From Streptomyces sp. HUAS 15-9 (GTDB lineage: Bacteria; Actinomycetota; Actinomycetes; Streptomycetales; Streptomycetaceae), in the NCBI RefSeq assembly GCF_025642155.1, contig NZ_CP106798.1, positions 9,052,001 to 9,116,000 on the forward strand: a stretch of 64,000 bases of DNA. Direction: 5' to 3'. The translations under genes and the position numbers were made by a program. This document shows positions 35,468 through 43,458 of the stretch, piece after piece. The notes beneath the pieces are model-generated. The model ran no database searches. It was not told the DNA's origin and was given only the letters and a program-made list of their open reading frames with translations. Numbering within the stretch: the first letter of the stretch is position 1; every line of letters begins with the position of its first letter.

Positions 35468-36064
35468 TCAGCGGGCGATTGAGATCGCGAACGGCGCGAA
35501 TCCGCTGGACCGAATCACGTGCGGTACGAACAGGATCGCGGCCTCCGTGGCGCGGGCGGTCTGGATCCCGCCGAGATCAGTGATCCACTCCTTTTGCCAG
35601 CCGAGGTCGGTGAGCAGTTCACGGACGGTCTGCTTGGCCTGCGGGTCCTCGCCGGAGAGGAACGCGGTCGGCGTCCGGGTGAGAGCGGCTGGCGCGGTCA
35701 TCACCGGGAAGAGCATGGTGTTGAGTGTCTTGACGACGCGCGTTTCGGGGAGCGCTTCCTGGAGTTGCTCGGCGAGGCTTGAGCCGGGGTAGATCAGGTC
35801 GGCGGGCAGTCCGTCCGGTCCGTCGGTGGTGGCGTTGGAGACGTCGACGAGGATCTTGTCCCGGAGTTCTTCGCGCAGGGCGACGAGCCGGTCCAGCGAG
35901 CCGGCACCCGGGGTGGCGTTGATGACGATCTGGGCTGTCCGGGCAGCGTCGGCGGCGGCGCCTGGCGCGCGGTCCGCCACGGTCACCTCATGCCCTGCCC
36001 GGATGAGGGCAGTGGCCAGGTTGCCGCCGACGCGGCCGTTTCCGAGAACTGCGATCGTGTTCAA
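35468..36064 (-). CDS. NADPH-dependent F420 reductase-like / NAD(P)-binding protein
   Basis: 198 residues starting at TTG 36064: MNTIAVLGNGRVGGNLATAL holds the Rossmann GxGxxG nucleotide motif, followed by GHEVTVADRAPGAAAD, IVINATPGAG and DKILVDVSNATTDGPDGLPA. The C-terminal part has LPETRVVKTLNTMLFPVM and TDLGWQKEWITDLGGIQTAR. It matches the F420H2:NADP oxidoreductase (FNO)-like family, which also includes proteins of other specificity. Length agrees with the family. Transcribed toward the left, 42 bp after the phosphatase-like gene, probably one operon. Confidence 0.85.
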   Translation of the reverse strand: MNTIAVLGNGRVGGNLATALIRAGHEVTVADRAPGAAADAARTAQIVINATPGAGSLDRLVALREELRDKILVDVSNATTDGPDGLPADLIYPGSSLAEQLQEALPETRVVKTLNTMLFPVMTAPAALTRTPTAFLSGEDPQAKQTVRELLTDLGWQKEWITDLGGIQTARATEAAILFVPHVIRSSGFAPFAISIAR

Positions 36065-36106
36065 TGTTGATCTGGTCCTTCCGTGCGTGCAGGTTGTGGT
36101 GCGCGG

Positions 36107-36925
36107 TCAGCGTGAGAGCGTGGCGACGGCCTCGGCGTGGACGCCGGGCGCGGCGGCCAGGAAGCTCTCGCCCTGCGGGGTCCAGGGGCGGCCCTCGGCG
36201 TCGGAGATCTGTCCGCCGGCCTCGGTGACGAGCAGCGCCCCGGGCAGCAGATCCGCGCGGGCGCCGGCGAACTGCCAGAAGGCGTCGATCCGGCCGGCGG
36301 CCACGTTCAGCAGGTGCAGGGTCGCGGGCACGGCGGTGCGGACGACGAGCGCGTCGAAAAGCATCGCGGTGATCGAGGAGCCGACGCGCCGCACGACCTT
36401 CTCGTCCTCGTCCGGCCGGGCCTGGCTGGTGGCCACGATGCTCAGGCCGAGGTCCGCGGTCTGGGAGACGTGCAGCGGCCGGCCGTCGAGGTGGGCGCCC
36501 GCGCCGGTGAGCGCGGTGTAGGTCTCGCCGGTCAACGGCAGGTGGACCACGGTGAGCACCGGCTGGTTCTCACGCACGAGGGTGGCGGTCACCGCCCACT
36601 CCGGCAGGGCGTGCAGATGGTTGACGTTGCCCTCGGCCGGATCCACGACCCACCATTCGCCGGGCGGCAGCGCCCCGCCGTCCAGTTCGTCCTCCACCCA
36701 GCCGGCGTCCGGGCGCAGGCGCGTGAGGCGGGGGCGCAGGATGTCGAGGGCCGTGTCGTCGTTGGCGGCGAGCGCGCGCATCAGCTCTTCGCGGGTCTGG
36801 TAGCGGACCACCTCGCCGAAGCGCTCGCGCAGCGCCGAACCGGCTGCGCGCACGGCGTTCGCAGTCTGGCTGAGCAGGTCGGCGTCGGAGGCGGCGACGT
36901 CAGTGGTCTGAAGCGTTTCGTACAT
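36107..36925 (-). CDS. inositol monophosphatase family protein
   Basis: 272 residues from ATG 36925 (MYETLQTTDVAASDADLLSQ). The metal-binding motif is partly conserved: WVEDELDGG for the first acidic site and WWVVDPAEGNVNHLHALPEW, where the usual DPIDGT is DPAEGN, so the second metal site differs. The closing motif is FAGARADLLPGALLVTEAGG (family: WDxAAG). The altered motif suggests a changed substrate or reduced activity. Divergent from the LysR regulator, which probably controls it. Confidence 0.83.
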   Translation of the reverse strand: MYETLQTTDVAASDADLLSQTANAVRAAGSALRERFGEVVRYQTREELMRALAANDDTALDILRPRLTRLRPDAGWVEDELDGGALPPGEWWVVDPAEGNVNHLHALPEWAVTATLVRENQPVLTVVHLPLTGETYTALTGAGAHLDGRPLHVSQTADLGLSIVATSQARPDEDEKVVRRVGSSITAMLFDALVVRTAVPATLHLLNVAAGRIDAFWQFAGARADLLPGALLVTEAGGQISDAEGRPWTPQGESFLAAAPGVHAEAVATLSR

Positions 36926-37064
36926 GGTGGTGCTCCCGTCTGAGAAGGGGTGATGAGGCCGGTCGAGGGTCGAACTGCGCGTTACTTCTTGCGCTTTCGC
37001 CTCAACGGTATGCAGCCCCGTAATTAACTTCAAATGCATGTCAGGCACGCCTAGGATTACTCGC
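36926..37064. promoter_or_regulatory. divergent promoter region between IMPase-like gene and LysR regulator
   Basis: 139 bp with an AT-rich patch, TAATTAACTTCAAATGCATG (37020-37039). LysR-type regulators usually bind a T-N11-A site in such divergent regions. Exact operator not fixed. Confidence 0.5.
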
Positions 37065-37976
37065 ATGCAATTGGATTTGAACCTGCTTGCCGCGCTCGAT
37101 GCGCTCCTGGAGGAAGGCAGCGTGGCCGGAGCTGCTGAGCGCCTGCACGTCACCGCCCCCGCGATGAGTCGAAGCCTCGGCCGGATCCGGCGCACGACGG
37201 GGGATCAGATCCTGGTGCGTACCGGGCGCACGATGACCCCGACGCCGTACGCGATCGCCGTCCGGGAACAGGTGCACGAGCTGCTGCAGCAGGTCCAGGG
37301 CGTGCTGGCACCGAGCCGCGAACTCGACCTCACGACGCTCGAGCGCACCTTCACACTCCGCTGGCACGATTCACTCGTCGCCCTCAGTGGCCCCGCGCTT
37401 CTCGCGGCCGTATGCAAGCAGGCGCCGGGCGTGCGTTTGCGCTTCATCGCGGAATCGAGCATCGACACCCCCGAGCTGCGTCGCGGCGAGGTCGACCTGG
37501 AGGCGAACGCGAACCGCCCGACCGCGCCCGACTTTCGCGCCGATCGGGTGGCTGAGACCCAGCACGTCATCGTCGTGCGGCGGGGGCACCCGCTCACCCG
37601 AGTCAAGGCTGTCACCGCCGCGCGGTACGCCGCGGCCGAGCACATCACCGTCTCGCGGCGCGGAAGGCTCGGCAACGCCCTCGACGACGCTCTCACGCGG
37701 CTCGGCCTCACCCGACGGGTAGTGGCGACCGCGCCCACCGAAGGGGCCGCGTTCGAGTTCGTGCGCGGCTCCGACCTCCTCGTCACAGCCCCCGAATCGA
37801 CGACGCGTTCAGCGGCCACGGTTCTCGGTCTGACCCTGCTCCCGCTGCCGTTCGAACTGCCGCCGGCCGTGGTGTACCTGTCATGGCATCAGCGCTACGA
37901 CACCGACCCCGCACACGTCTGGCTACGCGATCTGGCGCGGACCGCGTTGGCGCCCCGACATAACCCACACCTTTAA
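37065..37976 (+). CDS. LysR-family transcriptional regulator
   Basis: 303 residues. ATG 37065 gives the standard start MQLDLNLLAALDALLEEGSV; the upstream ATG 37038 would add nine residues. The winged-helix HTH is residues 1-60 (AGAAERLHVTAPAMSRSLGR, TGDQILVRTGRTMTPTPYAI). The effector-binding domain covers about 90-295 (TLRWHDSLVALSGPALLAAV, VDLEANANRPTAPDF). Likely controls the divergent IMPase/F420-reductase-like operon and itself; the ligand is unknown. Confidence 0.92.
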   Translation: MQLDLNLLAALDALLEEGSVAGAAERLHVTAPAMSRSLGRIRRTTGDQILVRTGRTMTPTPYAIAVREQVHELLQQVQGVLAPSRELDLTTLERTFTLRWHDSLVALSGPALLAAVCKQAPGVRLRFIAESSIDTPELRRGEVDLEANANRPTAPDFRADRVAETQHVIVVRRGHPLTRVKAVTAARYAAAEHITVSRRGRLGNALDDALTRLGLTRRVVATAPTEGAAFEFVRGSDLLVTAPESTTRSAATVLGLTLLPLPFELPPAVVYLSWHQRYDTDPAHVWLRDLARTALAPRHNPHL

Positions 37977-38427
37977 GCCGGTGTCCTACGTGGTGAGGCC
38001 TCGTTGACCTCCGTATGGAGCGGGCTCTGACCCCCGCGCCGCCACCTGAAGCGCCGACAGTAGCGAACCGGTCGCCACCCATGGCCGGGCCGACTTGGGG
38101 ACCTGCTCAGCAGCCTTCCCGCGTAGTGGGTCCGGCATCGCTGCCACGATGAGCCGGGCAGGACCGCGCTTGTCGAAGGGGCTACTTGGCACACCTCTTC
38201 GACATCGAGGCGGGATCAGAGGTCCGCTTCGTGGGCAAGCCGAGCTAGGGCCAGCAGTCACACGCCGTCGGCCAACGCGCCCATGTGATCAGGCTCTTGG
38301 TGTCGGCCTGGGCCTGGAGCTGGGTGACGATCCTGGCCCAGGTGCCATCGCGCTGCCAGAATCGAGATCCACTTTCGCAGCAGAGCCTGGGCCGGGTTTG
38401 GCCCTCGGGCCAGGAAGAGGGGGACGC
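37977..38427. other. no supported gene
   Basis: Short frames only; a tail reading LFDIEAGSEVRFVGKPS ends near 38248 and may be the relic of a lost gene. Ends with the ribosome site AGGAAGAGGGGG of the next gene. Confidence 0.3.
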
Positions 38428-39168
38428 ATGAGCATCGGGACGTCGTTGCCACGGGAGTATCGGACCGGGTCCGGGCGGATGGTCGGGGTGGTGATCGGGA
38501 CGGTGATCGCGCTTCCGAGCGGACTGTATCCGCTGTGGACGGATGACAGCATCCCGACCACGGCGAAGGCGCTCGTCACACTGCTCCTGCTGGCCTTCTT
38601 CACCTGGCTGATCGCGGCGGCCGCCCGCGCGGCGACGGTTGTGGACCGCGGCGGCATACGCGTGCGCGGCTTCCTGCGGGTGCGGCGCCTGGCCTGGGCG
38701 GATGTCCAGGATATCCGGGTAGAGGTCAATCCAGGAGCAGCGTTCCAGGACGCTGCGGCGGAACGTGTCTCGTACGCCTACGGCTTCACCGGCAGACGAG
38801 TGCAGCTGATGTATGTGGACGACGCCCATGTCAGCCTGGATGACGAGATCGCGTTTCTGCGCCGTACGTGGCAGGAGCTGCGCGGGACCGGCTGGGCGCC
38901 GGCCGTCGGGTTCGAGGCCCGGATCAAACGGGGTGAGGCCAGGCGGTTTGCCCTGCTGGCGGGTCTGGGGTGTGCCATGGGGGCCGCCTTCCCGTTGGCC
39001 TTGTTGATGGTGGTGGCCATGTTCACCGACTTGCCCGGGGTACTGGAGATGGTTTTCTCTCCCGGAGTTGCGATGGGGGTGGTGGTTCCCGCCGTGTTCG
39101 TCGTCGCCGCGTCGGTGGCCTACTGGCGCAGACGAAACCTCGGCCAGCATCAGGGGTATCACCGTTGA
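38428..39168 (+). CDS. PH-domain-like membrane protein
   Basis: 246 residues from ATG 38428 (MSIGTSLPREYRTGSGRMVG). Two N-terminal membrane segments (VIGTVIALPSGLYPLW; ALVTLLLLAFFTWLIAAAAR) precede a bacterial PH-like domain: ATVVDRGGIRVRGFLRVRRL followed by AWADVQDIRVEV. Two more membrane segments close the protein (FPLALLMVVAMFTDLP; VVVPAVFVVAASVAYW). Such proteins are common in Streptomyces and their role is unknown. Confidence 0.82.
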   Translation: MSIGTSLPREYRTGSGRMVGVVIGTVIALPSGLYPLWTDDSIPTTAKALVTLLLLAFFTWLIAAAARAATVVDRGGIRVRGFLRVRRLAWADVQDIRVEVNPGAAFQDAAAERVSYAYGFTGRRVQLMYVDDAHVSLDDEIAFLRRTWQELRGTGWAPAVGFEARIKRGEARRFALLAGLGCAMGAAFPLALLMVVAMFTDLPGVLEMVFSPGVAMGVVVPAVFVVAASVAYWRRRNLGQHQGYHR

Positions 39169-40054
39169 GCGTAGCTGGCGCGGGTCCTGGTGAGGGGTAA
39201 CTGGCTGTTGGTCTTTCGGCCGTGGAACGTGCGAGTCGACGTCCATCCCGAGATCGGGTGATCGCCGGGCCGAACCGGCATGCGGGCACAATCACCTGAA
39301 CAGCACGCCCGTACGGAACCCCCAGCCCCGCACTCGGTTTCGAGAAGCCCTTTTGCCGCCGGACCAGTTCGAGTGCAGCGCGCAGATCCTCACCGCCTGG
39401 CGCCCCGACCTGCCCATCGACCACCCGGCCGCCCAGTTCGTACCGTTCCTCGATCCACCGTCGGCCCGCCGTTCCGTGATCCCACCCGACCGCGACCGAC
39501 CGCCGGGTGCGGCCTCGCGCTTCACCAGCGGAGCACCTTCACCGGCAGAGCACCTTCACCAGCGGAGCACCTTCACCAGCGGAGCACCTTCACCAGTACA
39601 GGACCCAGCCGTCGGCATCGCGGATGCCATGTCCCTGCAGGGTGATGCGCCGGTCGCCGGGGTGCCGTTCGGGAACCGCTGCGATGCGGTGCAGGACGGG
39701 CGTGAGCTGGACGGCCATCCTGCCGACCTGGTACTCGTGCCGCCGGGCCGGCCTGGTCCTGTCGATCCCGTGATCGTCCAGCCGAGGCGCTCCATCCGGA
39801 GCATCTCCGCCTCGGTGATCTCCCGGACGTCCAGGGCGCCACCCCGGCGCGGCAGGGCGAGGGGCAGGGTGAAGGACATCGCCTGCTCAACCCACCCGAC
39901 ATGGACCAGGTCCACCCCCACATCACCCGCCAGCACCACCCCGAGATCGGCAGCGTCCCCCTCCCCAGCCCGCCCTCGTCCACCAGCTGCGCCACCTCAC
40001 CACGCTGCTGTAACGACAGACTCGGGCCAGCGCTTCTGTGCGGCCCCCAGGTCC
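39169..40054. other. no supported gene; repeat-bearing remnant region
   Basis: Contains coding-like but unassigned fragments: a plus frame near 39353-39480 (LPPDQFECSAQILTAWRPDL) and a minus frame near 39780-39930 (GGALDVREITEAEMLRMERL). Neither is recognised or has a clear start. The 17-bp tandem repeat is listed separately. Confidence 0.3.
39520..39600. repeat. 17-bp tandem repeat, four units plus a partial
   Basis: Unit CTTCACCAGCGGAGCAC begins at 39520, 39537 (two changes), 39554 and 39571, with a partial unit from 39588. The period of 17 changes reading frame every unit, so it is not a protein repeat. Confidence 0.9.
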
Positions 40055-40215
40055 CACGAACCTCATCAGCACAGATCGGTGCGCCGAACTGGTGGTGGGC
40101 GGCGATTAGCAGATCGTGGAAATCGGCCCAGGTGAAACTGCGTGTGCCAACACGCCTGTGATCGACGTGCCGCTTGGGCCGGTAGATCAGCCGTGAGCGC
40201 GCACCCTGCTTGTAG
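40055..40215 (-). pseudogene. IS630-family transposase relic
   Basis: The frame CYKQGARSRLIYRPKRHVDH then RRVGTRSFTWADFHDLLIAA and HHQFGAPI is the characteristic middle part of IS630-type transposases (RSRLIYRPKRH, SFxWxDYRDLL). The following VWDN catalytic segment is lost. About 50 residues remain. Confidence 0.72.
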
Positions 40216-40281
40216 CAGGCCAGAGCGGCGAGCGAGTCTCAACGCGCTCCGGCCCATCTCCCATCGCGGCTTCCCGCCTAG

Positions 40282-42113
40282 CTTGACTCTGTCGGGGATC
40301 TTGGAGTTGCCGAGGTCAGCTGCCCAGGGTTCGCCAGGACTTCGGCCGGGATATCTCGCGCTGGTCGAGGTAGTTCTGGAAGGCAGTCGGCCGGCGGGGC
40401 ATGGGGGCTTCCTCGGTCGGCGGCAGTCCGCTGAGGCGCTCGATGTTGACGGCGATGGCCGTCAGGACGTGCTGGATGTGGGCCTTTCCCTGTCCTCGGT
40501 AGCGGCAGCGTCGCATGCCGTGTCCGTGGGCGAACTCGTTGACCGTGCCCTCCACTCCGGAGCGGACCGCGTAGCGGGTCTTCCACTCGGGCGTCTGCTG
40601 CTCGGTGCGGACGCGGAGTTGCAGGTCGCGGAGTTCTCGTGGGGGAAAGCCCACGGTGCGGGTGCTTTCACGGGAGGTGGTGCACTGGGCTCGGGCCGGG
40701 CAGGGCCGGCACTGACTCTTGGTGAACCTGGCCACGATCAGCGGGGCCGCGGTGGGTGAGGAGGTCGGGTAGGGGCCGTGCCAGCCCTGGCTGCCCTGGC
40801 CCTGTGGGCAGGTGACCTGCTGGCGGTCGTAGTCGATGTGGAAGTCGTCCCGCGCGAAGCCCTCGCCTCGGCGGTGTTGCCGGGTGGGGTTACCCCGGAG
40901 TGGCCCGGAGACGGTGACTTGGTGTTCACGTGCGGCTTGTTCCAGGTGGGGCAGGGAGGTGTAGCCGGCGTCGACCAGGTGCTCGGCGGGCAGCAACCCG
41001 CGACGCCGCAGGCGGGTATGGATGCCGGGCAGGACCTGGCTGTCGTGGGTGGTGGCCGCGGTGGTAGCCACGTCCGTGATCACGTTGGGGCCGTCGGGAG
41101 CACAGGTCTCGGTCAGGTGAGCGGAGAACCCCTTCCAGCTGATGATGTGTCCGTGCCGTGCGTAGCGGGCCGAGGTGTCGTAGGGAGAGACGATCGCCCG
41201 TGACGAGGGCGGCAGCCCGGGTCCGCCTTCCGTCTCGGCGGTGCGCCAGCGCAGGTGTCCTGCGGCATCACGGTGGTAGTTCTGCACCATGATCTGGCGC
41301 AGGGCCTGGATACGCGGGCCGGACGTGCGGTCTGCTCCGTGCTGGGAGAGGTGTTCCAGGAGCCGGACGGTGCGTCGTTTCCGGTGGCGAGGATCCTGGT
41401 CTTGGGCTTGGTGGGGTTCTTGCCCAGGCGGACCGGGCGGCCGTAGCGGAGCCCCCAGTCCTCATCGACCAGCTCGTCCAGCAGGTGAGGGGAGATGCCG
41501 GCGACTTCTTCCAGTGCGGCGCGGACCGCCTCGGTGATCAGCTCCAGGCGAGTCAGATCCCGCACCGGGCCAGGACATGGGTGGAGTCGGTGCGCTGCGT
41601 GGTGCGCTCGCGCACCAGGCCGGCCTCCTTGAGGCGGGCCAGCGCGAGATCGAGAAGGCGGTCAGCACGATCCCCCTCGGCGAGACGGTCACGGAACTCG
41701 GCCAGCACGCTGTGGTGGAAGCCAGGGTCGTCCAGCTCCATGGCCATCGCGTACTTGAAGTCGATGCGGCAGCGGACCGCCTCGGCGGCCTGCCGGTCCG
41801 ACAGACCGAGCAGGAACTGCAGCACACAGACGGTGGCCAGTTGAGCAGGCGAGAGACCCGGACGCCCGTCCCGCGGGTACCAGTCGACGAAGTCCTCGTC
41901 CCATCCAGCCGGTCGCGCACCCATCTCGCCGTCGTGCCGCCCGGGTTGCTCGCCCGCGCGACCTGCGCAGTCAGAGGCGGGACTTGCTCACCGGAACGCG
42001 GGCGGAGGGACAACAGACACCTCGACAGCTGCATCGGTCAACGGAAGTACCCGAGCATGCCCCTTGACTATGCTGCCGCACCGCGAAACTCCAAGATCCC
42101 CGACAGAGTCAAG
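40282..42113 (-). mobile_element. IS1182-family insertion sequence, degenerate
   Basis: Inverted repeats CTTGACTCTGTCGGGGATCT... (27 bp matching) start at 40282 and end at 42113, each bordered by CTAG (40278-40281 and 42114-42117). It interrupts or adjoins an IS701 relic on the right. The single transposase gene is frameshifted. Confidence 0.88.
40316..42034 (-). pseudogene. IS1182-family transposase with several frameshifts
   Basis: The pieces in order are GLSPAQLATVCVLQFLLGLS with DRQAAEAVRCRIDFKYAMAM; QRTDSTHVLA (first catalytic Asp); DLTRLELITEAVRAALEEVA; then [60 protein letters not shown] (second Asp), [20 protein letters not shown] (Glu). Frame changes occur near 41930, 41570 and 41350. 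All domain parts are present, so decay is by point indels only. Confidence 0.85.
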
Positions 42114-42117
42114 CTAG

Positions 42118-42433
42118 TGGTCCAGGCCCAGTCCGTGCTTGAGTTCGCGGTAGTCGTGCTCGATGCGCCGGTGGATCTTTGCCAGCCGGACCAGCTCCGG
42201 GATCGGGGTGTCGTCGGGCAGGTTGGACAGCCAGAAGCGGGTTGGTTCGTCCTGGCCGTCGGGCCATTCAGCCAGCAGCCGCGCCTCGGGCAGGACGCCG
42301 TCCCGCCGGCCGTTCTCGGTCATTGCGGCTGCCTGGGCCAGCCGGTGCGAGCGCACCCCGGCCGGCCGGACCTTGACGGAGAGGAAGCGGGAGGTCATCG
42401 CTTGGCGGGAGCCCTCCCGCCAGGTCACCTCGG
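42118..42433 (-). pseudogene. IS701-type transposase, C-terminal fragment
   Basis: Reads WREGSRQAMTSRFLSVKVRP, ARLLAEWPDGQDEPTRFWLS and AKIHRRIEHDYRELKHGLGL, the part with the catalytic Glu. It is cut on one side by the IS1182 element at CTAG and on the other by a fragment of a hydrolase gene. Different subgroup from the three complete IS701 copies. Confidence 0.82.
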
Positions 42434-42541
42434 TGACAGCTCGGAGCAAACCACCACGGCGCCCCGCACCTCACCCGCCGGGCGGTGCACGTACGCCTCG
42501 ATGCCGTCGGCCTCGCCGACTGTCTCCCACTGACCAAGCAT
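42434..42541 (-). pseudogene. dienelactone hydrolase, duplicated 5' fragment
   Basis: From ATG 42541: MLGQWETVGEADGIEAYVHR then PAGEVRGAVVVCSEL, nearly identical to the first 35 residues of the intact gene at 10651-11382. The similarity extends upstream to about 42640. The gene is cut at 42434 where an IS701 fragment begins. Confidence 0.85.
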
Positions 42542-42819
42542 CACCACCCCCGTGCCTCAATGGCTGATGTTCGGCTCAACTCTGCTGGCCGACAACAGTT
42601 TTCCCCTCGGCATTCTTCGGCACTGGGGCAGCGGTGCCGAGGCTCAATCCGGGACGGCGAGGAGGTCGCCGCTCCAGCATTCTTCGCCGTCCCGGGCTGG
42701 TGTCACACTCAAGTCGAATGCGTTCTCGGCGAGTGCACGCTGTGCGGCGGGGCGGGCTGACCGGACCCTGGCTCCTCTGTGAGTTGGCCCGGCACGGCGG
42801 CCAGGGCCGTCTCGGCGGC
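42542..42819. other. duplicated promoter region and unassigned DNA
   Basis: 42542-42640 resembles 11383-11480 with many changes. From 42640 to 42819 no gene is supported. Confidence 0.4.
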
Positions 42820-43307
42820 CGGATTCGGGCACCGCCCTTGTCACCTGCCGCCAGGCCGAACTTGAATGCTGGATGACCAGCGACGACGTCCGCCACCACC
42901 GGGAGACGGGCCACTTCGTGCGCTGGGCCCTGGCCCGGAAGATCACCCGCGATCTCAGCTTCCCGGCCGTGAGATGGAACGGCCCCACCCAGGCGATGGA
43001 TGACGACGCCCGTCGGGACACCGCCCGTCGTCTGCTGCACGACGACACCCTCAAGCTCGACGACCGCCGCGCCAGCCTGCTGTTGCTCCTCCATGCCCAG
43101 TGGCACGCCGCGATCTCGCGGCTCACCCTCGACCACCTCGAGCAGACAGCCGGAGCCGTCCGCATCCACGTCGCCGCCGCCCCGGTCGAACTTCCGGCAC
43201 CCGTCGCTGAACTCGCCCTCCAACAAGTCGCGGTCCGCCGCTGCCATGCCGTCCTCGCCCGGACCGACTCAACTGGCTGGAGCTGGTGCGGATCCCTCCG
43301 CGGGTAG
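42820..43307 (+). pseudogene. tyrosine-recombinase/integrase-like relic
   Basis: The frame TALVTCRQAELECWMTSDDV, RHHRETGHFVRWALARKITR, RRLLHDDTLKLDDRRASLLL, LLHAQWHAAISRLTLDHLEQ and ELALQQVAVRRCHAVLARTD resembles the middle of a Streptomyces integrase-type protein with repeated 'L.DD..L..DDR.A.LL.LL.AQ' pattern. The C-terminal catalytic RxxH..Y part is absent, and the frame ends soon after LARTDSTGW. Confidence 0.55.
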
Positions 43308-43458
43308 TCGAGGACGGCGACGCGTACGGCTCCTGGACCATCGAGGTGAGCGGTGGGCGCTGGTCTCCGTCTCCTTGTTGCTGTCGAGCCGGATCGATCA
43401 GCGGCGCAGCACAAGGTCATGGCCAAGCGCCGTACCCGCTGATCCGCGAGAGGGACCT

